Of a stretch of DNA of 64,000 nt, positions 29,241 through 37,160 are shown piece after piece; the stretch's first letter is position 1; each line of letters opens with the position of its first letter. The notes beneath the pieces are model-generated. The model was not told the origin of the DNA and searched no databases. It saw nothing but the letters and a program-made list of their open reading frames with translations. This stretch comes from JAGVSR01 sp963786675. GTDB taxonomy: Bacteria > Pseudomonadota > Alphaproteobacteria > Rhizobiales > Hyphomicrobiaceae. The stretch is taken from NCBI GenBank assembly GCA_963786675.1, contig CAWAZY010000002.1, forward strand, positions 186,001 to 250,000. Direction: 5' to 3'. A program made the translations under genes and the position numbers.

Positions 29241-30143
29241 ATGCAGGACCTGAATGATCTCTATTACTTCGTGCAGGTGGTCGACCATGGCGGCTTTGCC
29301 CCAGCCGCGCGGTCACTGGGCATCCCAAAATCGCGCCTCAGCCGCCGCATTGGGCTCCTGGAAGACCGGCTCGGGGTGCGGCTCATCCAGCGGTCCACAC
29401 GGCGATTTGCGGTCACGGATCTGGGCCAGGACTATTACCGGCATTGCGTCGCGATGCTGGTGGAAGCCTCCGCCGCCCAGGACTTGATCGAGAGGTCGCG
29501 GGCCGAGCCGCAGGGCCTGGTCAAAGTCAGCTGCCCGCCGGCCCTGGTGTGTTTCCAGGTCGGGCGCATGATCGCGGACTACATGGCGCGCTTTCCGCGC
29601 GTGACCGTGCAACTGGAAAGCACCAGCCGCCGCGTCGATGTGATCGCGGAAGGGATCGACATCGCCATTCGGGTCCGTGTCCCACCGCTGGAGGAAAGCG
29701 ATCTCGTCATGCGCGCGCTGGCGCCTTCGACCCAGCGCCTCGTGGCAAGCCCGGCCCTTCTCGACGGTGCAGCGGTTCCACTTCTGCCGGCCGATCTCGC
29801 TGGATTTGCGAGCCTCGACTTCGCGCCTGCCCACGGCGATCATCAGTGGTGCCTCGACGGTCCCGGCGGCGCCTCAGCCCGCGTGACGCATCGCCCGCGT
29901 CTGATCACCGATGACATGATCCAGATGCGTCTCGCGGCGCTGGCGGGCATCGGTATCGTCCAACTGCCGACCATGATGGTCGACCGCGATCTCACCGAAG
30001 GCACGCTGGTCGACGTCTTGCCGGAGTGGCGTCCCCGGAGCGGCGTGGTGCATGCCGTATTCCCCTCGCCCCGTGGGCTGTTGCCGGCCGTGCGCGGCCT
30101 GATCGACCATCTGGCCAGCGCCTTTGCCCACCTGAAACCTTAA
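29241..30143 (+). CDS. LysR family transcriptional regulator
   Basis: 300 residues. N-terminal winged helix-turn-helix (LNDLYYFVQVVDHGGFAPAA, then RSLGIPKSRLSRRIGLLEDR and LGVRLIQRSTRRFAVTDLG) followed by a periplasmic-binding-like effector domain from about residue 90. Neighbour and shared operator region suggest it controls the divergent pirin gene, in line with many proteobacterial pirin-LysR pairs. The inducer is unknown. Confidence 0.93.
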   Translation: MQDLNDLYYFVQVVDHGGFAPAARSLGIPKSRLSRRIGLLEDRLGVRLIQRSTRRFAVTDLGQDYYRHCVAMLVEASAAQDLIERSRAEPQGLVKVSCPPALVCFQVGRMIADYMARFPRVTVQLESTSRRVDVIAEGIDIAIRVRVPPLEESDLVMRALAPSTQRLVASPALLDGAAVPLLPADLAGFASLDFAPAHGDHQWCLDGPGGASARVTHRPRLITDDMIQMRLAALAGIGIVQLPTMMVDRDLTEGTLVDVLPEWRPRSGVVHAVFPSPRGLLPAVRGLIDHLASAFAHLKP

Positions 30144-30299
30144 GGAACGCGCACGCTCCTGACTGGCGAGTGAAGGCGATCTTTACCCTGATGATGCCCT
30201 GCGCTTCGGGTGCCCGGATGGCTCGGTTACTGTCCAGAAAGGCTCACTCCGCCCGTGGAGCAAACGAGCTTTCGGGTGCCGTCACGCCCATTGATGCAA

Positions 30300-30315
30300 T
30301 GTTTCACGTGGAGTG
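30300..30315. promoter_or_regulatory. parS-like site at the start of the repeat-protein gene
   Basis: TGTTTCACGTGGAGTG matches the ParB target consensus TGTTTCACGTGAAACA at 12 of 16 positions, with the left half plus central GTG perfect. A second TGTTTCAC half site overlaps downstream (30314-30321), just before the ATG at 30323. An orphan ParA gene lies 0.9 kb away. Degenerate right half, so binding is uncertain. Confidence 0.3.
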
Positions 30316-30322
30316 TTTCACC

Positions 30323-31060
30323 ATGTTTCCTGCTTCCAGACTGCTAGGCGTTGGACTTGCGGCGGCGGCCCTTGCCGGCGCGGTGCTCCCTGCCAGTGCG
30401 GGTAGCGGCTGCCGCGGCCAGGCCGTGGCCTGCTACGAAAAAGTCCGCCTGCCCGATGTCTACCGCACCGTCGAACGGCCTGTGGTTCTGCGCCCTGCGC
30501 GGCAGCGGGTCGTGCATGTGCCCGCCGTGATCGGCACCCGCGCTGAGCGTCAGATCGTGGCGCCCGGCCGCATCCATGCCGTACATCAGCCCGCTGTCCA
30601 CGGCACCATCATGCGCCGCGAGATGGTCGCGCCGGCATCGGTCTCCTATCGCCGCACACCCCCGGTCGTCCGCACGGTTCATGAGAATGTCGTCGTGCGC
30701 CCCGGCCGTGAGCACTGGACCACAAAGCGCGACCGTCATGGACGCGTCATCAAGTGCCTTGTGCGCTCCGCGCCCCTCACCCGTACCGTCGCCCGGCAGG
30801 TTGTCGTCCACCCGGGTACATCCATTCCGGTCGTGACGCCCGCGCTCTACCGCGACGTGCCGCGCACCGTCGTCATGCGGCCCGCCAGCGTCCGGCACGT
30901 GGTCGAACCGCCGGTTACCCGGATTGTCCACCGGCCGGTCGTTCTGCGCCCCAGCTATACCCACGTCGTCGCCGAACCACCCGTGGTCGGTGTCGAACGC
31001 GCCCATGTCAAAGTGCGTTCGGGGGGCTACAGCTGGCGTCCCGTCGCGGCCCACTGGTAA
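30323..31060 (+). CDS. Secreted Val/Pro-rich repeat protein
   Basis: 245 residues from the ATG at 30323, with GGAG 9 bases upstream; the frame is open further up into the lysR 3' end without plausible sequence. A signal peptide (LLGVGLAAAALAGAVLPASA) is followed by about eight repeats of roughly 23 residues with pattern V-x-R-x-V-V-V-x-P...V-x-x-P-x-V-x-x-T. Examples are VARQVVVHPGTSIPVVTPAL, VPRTVVMRPASVRHVVEPPV and VHRPVVLRPSYTHVVAEPPV. Repeat four carries a 14-residue insertion with the protein's third cysteine. The repeats suggest a beta-strand solenoid in the periplasm or outside the cell. I recognise no named family. It is followed by a ParA gene on the same strand. Confidence 0.72.
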   Translation: MFPASRLLGVGLAAAALAGAVLPASAGSGCRGQAVACYEKVRLPDVYRTVERPVVLRPARQRVVHVPAVIGTRAERQIVAPGRIHAVHQPAVHGTIMRREMVAPASVSYRRTPPVVRTVHENVVVRPGREHWTTKRDRHGRVIKCLVRSAPLTRTVARQVVVHPGTSIPVVTPALYRDVPRTVVMRPASVRHVVEPPVTRIVHRPVVLRPSYTHVVAEPPVVGVERAHVKVRSGGYSWRPVAAHW

Positions 31061-31234
31061 ATCCAGCGTCAGAAAATTGCGGTTTCAGTTGGGGCCGGGG
31101 CGGATCAATCGATCCTTTCGGCCCTTTCTGTCCCGCGCGTCCCCGAGACCGCCACAATCCCGTCCCAGACGGGTCTGGTCAAAAGCGGGCACGCGGCGCT
31201 AAAACCGCCGGGGCGAGTAGGTGGGGTCCGGCGC

Positions 31235-32098
31235 ATGCCGCGCAATTCAATTGCCGTAATGAATACGAAGGGCGGCGTGGGCAAATCCACCCTTGTCCTG
31301 GCCGTGGCGGAGACACTGTCCGCCTATCACAAGAAAAACGTTCTGGTCATCGACAGCGACGCGCAGGCCAGCGTGTCGAGCATGCTGACGTCGGTCGCCA
31401 ACTTGCATCGCCTGCAGAGCGAAGGTCTGACGATTGTGGACCACCTCGTCAGCCGCGTGCTCCAGGGCGGCTCGCCCGACTGGTCGAGCGTCGTCATCCG
31501 CGATGTCGGCGATGTGGATGACGCCCGCAGCGTCTATCTCATTCCGAGCGACATGCAGCTGACTCTGTTCGAGCGTGAAGTTTCCAAGGAAGGCCTCCAT
31601 ACGCGGTTGCGCGCGGCCATTGCGCAGCTTCTGGCCGAAGTGCGCAGCGTGTTCGACGTGATCCTCGTCGACTGCCCGCCGGGCCTGTCGGTCCTCACGG
31701 AATGCTGGCTGCGGGAAACCGACTTCCACATCTCGCCGACCAAGGCGGACTACGTCTCCGTGTGCGGCCTCGACGTGTTCCGGCGCTTCAAGGCGCTCAA
31801 TCCCGAAATGGGCTTTGCGCAAAATCTCGGGGTCATCGTGAATATGAAGGACCCGACCTCGCCGATGGAAGCGGAGTATCACCGCTGGCTCAACGACAAC
31901 GCCGAAAACAATTGCTTTGAGGGGTTTGTACCGCGTTCGCAGGCCCTGCAGGACGCGGCGCGCTTCAGGACCGAGGACCGCTCGTACTTCGCCAAGTACC
32001 CCGGCCACGTTGGTGAGGCCATCCGGCAGCTGGCCGAGGAACTCCTGCAGCGCATGGAGCAAAACGCACAAGCCGAAAGCACGACCTCGGCCGCCTGA
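31235..32098 (+). CDS. Orphan ParA/MinD-family ATPase
   Basis: 287 residues. Deviant Walker A KGGVGKST near residue 12, DSDAQASVSSML as the switch region, and Walker B VILVDCPPGLSVLTE. ParA ATPases position DNA or protein cargo by ATP-dependent dimerisation on the nucleoid. No parB gene, centromere cluster or replication gene is adjacent, so chromosome partition is not supported. Positioning of another cargo is as likely. The segment TDFHISPTKADYVSVCGLDV is longer than in plasmid ParA proteins. Possibly linked to the upstream repeat protein (174-base gap). Confidence 0.85.
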   Translation: MPRNSIAVMNTKGGVGKSTLVLAVAETLSAYHKKNVLVIDSDAQASVSSMLTSVANLHRLQSEGLTIVDHLVSRVLQGGSPDWSSVVIRDVGDVDDARSVYLIPSDMQLTLFEREVSKEGLHTRLRAAIAQLLAEVRSVFDVILVDCPPGLSVLTECWLRETDFHISPTKADYVSVCGLDVFRRFKALNPEMGFAQNLGVIVNMKDPTSPMEAEYHRWLNDNAENNCFEGFVPRSQALQDAARFRTEDRSYFAKYPGHVGEAIRQLAEELLQRMEQNAQAESTTSAA

Positions 32099-32205
32099 TC
32101 TGCGTTTCACAGTTGGGCTGCGTGAGCGGCAAGGCACCCCGCCACCGTGATTGGTGGGCCGGATGCTCAACCGTGCTGTGGATTGAAATTTGCGAAGAGA
32201 TCGAA

Positions 32206-32280
32206 TGGAGCGGGCGAAGGGGATCGAACCCTCGACCCTCACGTTGGCAACGTGATGCTCTACCGCTGAGCTACACCCGC
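32206..32280 (-). tRNA. tRNA-Gly (anticodon GCC)
   Basis: 75 bases with a full cloverleaf on the minus strand. Acceptor GCGGGTG pairs with CGCCCGC (one G-U). The D arm contains AGCTCAGCGGTAGAGC. The anticodon stem CACGT/ACGTG surrounds the loop TTGCCAA with anticodon GCC. The T arm contains GGTTCGATCC. Discriminator T and an encoded CCA end at 32206. It reads GGC and GGT glycine codons. Confidence 0.96.
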
Positions 32281-32527
32281 GTCCTTTTCGATGGCCGGAC
32301 CCGCGATCGGGCGGCCTCAGCAACCCCGAAGTGCGGTGGGGTCACAGGAGGCAGGCGGATAACAGGCCCCGCTGGAGGCGTCAACAGGAAACGCGTGTTC
32401 AGCCCGCCCGCTCCGTGCCTTGCGGCGGGCCGGCAGAGGCGCTAACCCGCAGGAATGCGCCATTCGGACCGGCCCGGCCACCCGGATTTGGGCCGCGCCA
32501 AACGTTGATCTGGAAACACCGCCTCCC

Positions 32528-33028
32528 ATGCGCCAACGCCTGTTCCAGCATCTTCAAGACATGGGCATTAAGACCCAGACCTTCGAACATCCGCCCGTCT
32601 TCTCGGTGGGAGACAGTACGGACCTTTACGCGCGCATCCCCGGCGGCCACACCAAAAACCTGTTCCTCAAGGATGCCAAGGGCGGCTTGTTCCTGATTGT
32701 CGCGCACCACGGGACATCGATCGACCTCAAGGCGCTTCCAGGCGTCATTGGCTCGGCCCGGCTGAGCTTTGGCCGCGCCGATCTGCTGGAGGATGTGCTC
32801 AAGGTTAAACCGGGCTCCGTTACGGCCTTCGCCATCATGAACGACGGGCAGAACCTGGTTCGCCTGATTTTCGACAGCAACCTCATGGCGCATGAAACGA
32901 TCAATCTGCATCCCATGGAGAATTCCGCCACAACGAGCATTGCGCGGGATGACCTTTTGCGGTTCATTCGCGCCACAGGGCATGAGCCCATGATTGTCGC
33001 GCTCGACCCGAACGGCAGCGCCACTTGA
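32528..33028 (+). CDS. Prolyl-tRNA editing enzyme, ProXp-ala/PrdX type
   Basis: 166 residues from the ATG at 32528 (MRQRLFQHLQDMGIKTQTFE); the frame is open 36 codons further up. YbaK/INS-like fold with HPPVFSVGDS, the GGHTKNLFLKDAKGGLFLIV core including the conserved lysine, and TAFAIMNDGQNLVRLIFD. Free-standing members of this group hydrolyse Ala-tRNA(Pro) made by mistake by prolyl-tRNA synthetase. The next gene, cnoX, starts 43 bases later on the same strand. Confidence 0.88.
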   Translation: MRQRLFQHLQDMGIKTQTFEHPPVFSVGDSTDLYARIPGGHTKNLFLKDAKGGLFLIVAHHGTSIDLKALPGVIGSARLSFGRADLLEDVLKVKPGSVTAFAIMNDGQNLVRLIFDSNLMAHETINLHPMENSATTSIARDDLLRFIRATGHEPMIVALDPNGSAT

Positions 33029-33071
33029 ACACGCGGGTTCCAGGCCGCATCTGGTCCGCGAGGAGATCTGA

Positions 33072-33995
33072 ATGGAATTCGGTACGGCTAAGACGGGCGG
33101 GGCCGCAACCCCGGACGCAGACCTCGTCAAGGACACGACCACGACCGGCTTTGTGAAGGACGTGATCGAGGCGTCGCAGCACGCCCTCGTCTTGGTCGAC
33201 TTCTGGGCCAACTGGTGTGGCCCCTGCAAGCAGCTTGCCCCGATCCTGGAAAAGGTCGTGCGCAGCTACGGCGGCCGCGTGAAGCTCGTGAAGCTCGATA
33301 CGGATGCCTATCCGGAGATTGCTGCGCAATTGCGCGTGCAGTCGCTCCCGACTGTCTACGCGTTCCGTGACGGCCGTCCCCTCGACGGTTTCGTCGGTGT
33401 TCAGACGGAGAGCATGCTGCGCCAGTTCATCGACCGTCTGGCCGGTGACGATGCCGGTGCCGGTGCTCCGGGTTTGGACGACGTGCTGGTCGCGGCAGGC
33501 GAAGCGCTCGAAGCCGGCGACCTGCAAGGCGCCGCGGATGCCTACTCTGCCGTCCTGCAGGAAGATCAAACCAACGCCGAGGCGCTCGCTGGACTGGCGC
33601 GGTGCTACATGGCGAGCGGCGACAACGCGCGTGCCGAGCAGATGCTTGAACTTGTCCCGCCCGACAAGCAGGCGTCCGGTGCCGTCGCATCGGTGCGGGC
33701 GGCGCTGGACCTTGTGGCGAAGGCCGCCGATTCCAGCGAGACCGAGGCCCTGGAAACGCGTCTCGCGCAGAACCCGAACGATCATCAGGCGCGCTACGAT
33801 CTGGCCGTCGCGCTTGCGGCAGCCGGCTACAAGGGTGAGGCGGTCGAACACCTGCTGACCATTGTGCGCACGGACCGGAAATGGAACGAAGAAGCCGCAC
33901 GCCGCCAGCTGGTGCAGTTGTTCGAAGCTTGGGGCCCGAAGGACGAGTTCACCATTGACGGGCGCAAGCGCCTTTCGTCGCTCTTATTCGCGTAG
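33072..33995 (+). CDS. cnoX: CnoX-type thioredoxin-TPR chaperone
   Basis: 307 residues with AGGAG 6 bases upstream. An N-terminal thioredoxin domain (about 30-130) keeps a complete WCGPCK active site and the cis-proline segment VQSLPTVYAF. A C-terminal half of TPR-like helices follows (ALEAGDLQGAADAYSAVLQE, NPNDHQARYDLAVALAAAGY). The same architecture occurs in E. coli YbbN/CnoX, which protects clients from over-oxidation and passes them to GroEL. The E. coli protein lacks the second active-site cysteine; here both are present, suggesting redox activity. First gene of the CnoX-LonN-Trm112 unit. Confidence 0.9.
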   Translation: MEFGTAKTGGAATPDADLVKDTTTTGFVKDVIEASQHALVLVDFWANWCGPCKQLAPILEKVVRSYGGRVKLVKLDTDAYPEIAAQLRVQSLPTVYAFRDGRPLDGFVGVQTESMLRQFIDRLAGDDAGAGAPGLDDVLVAAGEALEAGDLQGAADAYSAVLQEDQTNAEALAGLARCYMASGDNARAEQMLELVPPDKQASGAVASVRAALDLVAKAADSSETEALETRLAQNPNDHQARYDLAVALAAAGYKGEAVEHLLTIVRTDRKWNEEAARRQLVQLFEAWGPKDEFTIDGRKRLSSLLFA

Positions 33996-34017
33996 CCGCT
34001 GAGAAAGGACCTCTCCT

Positions 34018-34704
34018 TTGGGTTGGACAGACCAATACCGCCGCCCGCAGGACCTGCCGCCGCGCATTCCCGTGTTTCCGTTGCGCGGGGCCATCCTTTT
34101 GCCGCGCGCGACGCTGCCGCTCAACGTCTTTGAACCGCGGTATCTGGAAATGCTCAACGACGTCATAAGCGGTCCGCGCGTACTGGGCATCTTGCAGCCT
34201 GCGCGAACCGGAGGACCTGTCGAAGCTGAGAGTCCGGCCGGCAAGGATGTGCCGCTGCGCAACGTCGGCTGTGCCGGGCGCGTCTCCAGTTATCAGGAAC
34301 TTGAGGACGGTCGGCTGGCGATTACGCTCACGGGCGTAACGCGGTTCGAAGTCGTCGCCGAAGCCGCAAGCCAGACGCCCTATCGCGTCGTGAGCGCCAG
34401 CTATGACCGCTTCGTCCGTGATCTGACGCCGGGACTGGGTGAAGAGCTTGTCGATCGCACGAGCCTGTTGCGTGTTTTGCGGGCCTACCTGGAACAGAAC
34501 CGCATGGAGGCCGACTGGACGGCCATTGAACGGGCATCCAGTGAGAGCCTCATCAATGCCCTGTCGGTGATGGCGCCCTACGGTGCTGAGGAAAAGCAGG
34601 CGCTGCTGGAGGCCCCCGACTTGCGCGCTCGCGCGGAAGTTCTCGTTGCGCTGGCGGAAATGGAAATTGCCGCGAACGGCGGTTCGGGCGGTACCATTCA
34701 GTAG
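34018..34704 (+). CDS. Lon N-terminal (substrate-binding) domain protein
   Basis: 228 residues from a TTG at 34018, supported by AAAGGA about 8 bases upstream; no better ATG is present. The protein is a stand-alone LON_substr_bdg domain: PPRIPVFPLRGAILLPRATL, NVFEPRYLEMLNDVI and VGCAGRVSSYQELEDGRLAI. There is no ATPase or protease domain, so it cannot act as Lon itself. Such proteins consistently sit between a CnoX-type thioredoxin and a Trm112 protein in alphaproteobacteria. Role unknown; adaptor or substrate binding is an inference. Confidence 0.88.
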   Translation: MGWTDQYRRPQDLPPRIPVFPLRGAILLPRATLPLNVFEPRYLEMLNDVISGPRVLGILQPARTGGPVEAESPAGKDVPLRNVGCAGRVSSYQELEDGRLAITLTGVTRFEVVAEAASQTPYRVVSASYDRFVRDLTPGLGEELVDRTSLLRVLRAYLEQNRMEADWTAIERASSESLINALSVMAPYGAEEKQALLEAPDLRARAEVLVALAEMEIAANGGSGGTIQ

Positions 34705-34725
34705 CGCGGTTAGGAACACAATAGT

Positions 34726-34962
34726 ATGAGCGAACCGGATTCGTCCCGGCAACCCGGCCAAGCCGACACCGCCAGCATTGACCGGCGGCTGTTGGAAATC
34801 CTTGTGTGTCCGCTGACCAAATCGACGCTCGACTACGACCATTCGAAACAGGAACTCATCAGCCGCAAGGCAGGGCTCGCGTATCCGATCCGCAATGGCG
34901 TGCCCTTGATGACAGCGGAAGCCGCCCGGACACTGACCGACGACGAGATGTCTCGCCGCTGA
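34726..34962 (+). CDS. Trm112/YcaR-like small protein
   Basis: 78 residues. The core DRRLLEILVCPLTKSTLDYD and GLAYPIRNGVPLMTAEAAR is the Trm112p-like (UPF0434/YcaR) fold. Only one cysteine of the usual zinc site (VCP) is kept, so metal binding is doubtful. Eukaryotic and archaeal Trm112 activates methyltransferases; the bacterial role is less clear. It starts 21 bases after the LonN gene and closes the unit, followed by a hairpin. Confidence 0.87.
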   Translation: MSEPDSSRQPGQADTASIDRRLLEILVCPLTKSTLDYDHSKQELISRKAGLAYPIRNGVPLMTAEAARTLTDDEMSRR

Positions 34963-35055
34963 AACTAACCCTCAAAGCACCCAGGCCATTAACGCCATCG
35001 TTCGAAATGTCCGCCTGCCGGCGGCATTAACCAGCTTGCTTCAGTTTCTATTAAA

Positions 35056-35078
35056 CGCCCTGCCTCTTAGGTAGGGCG
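35056..35078 (+). terminator. Possible terminator after the Trm112 gene
   Basis: CGCCCTGCCT pairs with AGGTAGGGCG (one mismatch) with a 3-base loop, followed by ACGTTATTCATTATT, which is AT-rich but not a clean T-tract. It lies 94 bases past the Trm112 stop. Confidence 0.4.
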
Positions 35079-35128
35079 ACGTTATTCATTATTCGTTCGC
35101 ACCGGCAGCCGGCGAGAGGCGTAGTAGA

Positions 35129-36959
35129 GTGTTCAAACCAGCTGACAGTCCAGAGTTCTCTGGACTTGGCCGCCGCGTTGGACGCACGGCCTTGAACGTG
35201 TTGGCGCGGTTGCGCGGGCAGGTCAGCCGGTGGCACGCTGCACCGCGCACGCCCAGATCCGCCTGGCGGTGCGCACCCGGACCCGCACGGTCCGCATCTG
35301 CAGCAGGAACTGGAAAGCCTCCACGACCTACGCTGGCAGATCTCGGACAGCGAACGCCGCTACCGCGAACTTCTCGACGCGCAAAGCGATCTCGTGGTCC
35401 GGCGCAATGCACGCGGACAGATCACCTTCGCCAACCGTTCCTATCAGCGGATGTTTGGTCTGGAAGGACAGGACCTCGCAGGCCGCGTGCACGAACCGCG
35501 GGTTCTGGAGATCGAGCGCGCGGCGGCAGGCAACCCCGATGCGACGCAACCGGCGCCGCAAGGTCGCACGCGGGCCTGTGTCGAAACTGTCAACGGGCCA
35601 CGCTGGATCGAATGGGACGAGGTGACGTTCGGCACGCCAGGATCGGCCGAGCGCGAGACACAGTGCAATGGCCGCGACATCACACAGGAACGCGAGGCAG
35701 CCGAGGCTCTGCGCGCCGCCCGTGATGCCGCCCTCGAAGCCAGCCGTGCAAAGTCTCGCTTTCTTGCCACTATGAGCCATGAAATCCGAACACCGATGAA
35801 CGGTATTCTCGGCATCTCGGGCCTGATGATTGAAACAAAGCTCGACGACGAGCAATCCACGTACGCCGGAGCGATCCGTCAATCCGCGCGCGCGCTGATG
35901 CGTTTGATCGATGAAATCCTGGACTTCTCCAAGATCGAGGCCGGCAAGCTGGTACTCGATGCACGGCCTTTCCGCATCATTGACACCATCGAGAATTGCC
36001 TCGCGCTTCTGACACCGCGCGCCATGGAAAAGGGCCTCGACATGAGTTGGCAGCTCGATGGCGATCCTCCGCCACAGCTGGTCGGTGACGAGGCGCGCGT
36101 GCGGCAGGTCGTGCTCAACCTGCTCTCCAATGCCGTGAAATTCACCGACGCGGGCCACATCCGCCTGACGCTGAGGACCGTGCCACAACCAGGCAAGCCC
36201 ACCTCGGCACGTATCAACATCGCGATCGCAGATACCGGCATTGGACTATCGCAGGCCGACCAGAAATCGCTGTTTGCGGAGTTCGAGCAAAGCGAGGAAG
36301 CCGTGCGCCGGCAGGATGGCGGCGCGGGTCTGGGCCTTGCCATTTCCCAGCGCATCGCGCGCGCCATGCAGGGTGACATCACCGTCATATCCAAGCCCGG
36401 GCAAGGCTCGACGTTTACCGCCGAGTTCGTGCTCGACACCGCGATTTCGAACGAAACCATTTCATTCCCTGAGATTTCCGGAGAACCGGCCATGTCCAGC
36501 CATCCCGCGCCAACGCGGCGCTCGTTGCGCGGCCTCAGAGTGCTTCTTGCCGAAGACAACGACATTAATGCCCTGTTGGCTACCCGACTCCTGGAGCGAG
36601 AAGGATGCATCATTCAGCGCGCGCGCACGGGCGATGAGGCCGTCGCGGCGGCCGCGCGTTCATTTGCCGGCGACACGCCGCCCTTCGACGTCATTTTGAT
36701 GGACATCCTGATGCCGCGGCTCGATGGCGTCGAAGCCGCGCGCGCGATCCGGCGTCTGGCCCACTCCATCGACGGTCCGGCCGGCCGCGGTCCGGTTATC
36801 GTCGCCGTGACCGCGAACGCATTTGCCGAAGATCGCCAGCGCTACCTGGCAGCCGGAATGGACGACTACCTGGCAAAGCCCTTCGACGGCCGGGATCTCA
36901 AAGACGTCCTGAGCCGCTGCCTGCCCGCGACCGTCACCGCCAAGGACCCTGCGGCCTAA
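35129..36959 (+). pseudogene. PAS hybrid histidine kinase, apparent one-base frameshift near the 5' end
   Basis: Cytoplasmic hybrid kinase without membrane helices. The uninterrupted part (from GTG 35394, 521 codons) has the end of a PAS domain, HisKA with phospho-accepting H129 (FLATMSHEIRTPMNG), HATPase (LNLLSNAVKF, DTGIGLS, GAGLGLAISQR) and a receiver with D437 (VILMDILMPRLDG). Good PAS sequence (LHDLRWQISDSERRYRELL, then DAQSDLVVRR) continues in this frame upstream of 35394, but no ATG, GTG or TTG occurs before the stop at 35193. The plausible N-terminus MFKPADSPEFSGLGRRVGR starts at GTG 35129 in another frame. Joining them needs one base removed between about 35196 and 35305. It could be a sequencing error, or an unusual start codon may be used. 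Confidence 0.72.
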
Positions 36960-37160
36960 CCGGATGGCGGATCTGCCCCCCCTGGACACACCGCGCCAGT
37001 TTCGGTGCAGCCGGGGCTGAGACCGCGCGTCGCACGGTGTGAAACTGGAGCAGACCCTCCGCCGTCGCAAAATTGTCTCGGAATCATGCGATTGACCTCG
37101 CAGCGGTTCGAGAGCCGCGTCAGATTGCGCGGCTCAACCACCGCGCCGGAGCCACCAGAC

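Noticed and set aside
31235..32098. Plasmid or integrative-element partition locus
   Set aside because: No ParB, replication, integrase or conjugation gene is nearby, and composition does not differ visibly from neighbours.
32206..32280. tRNA-Gly as an integration site
   Set aside because: No integrase, direct repeat of the tRNA 3' end or foreign-looking segment was seen on either side.
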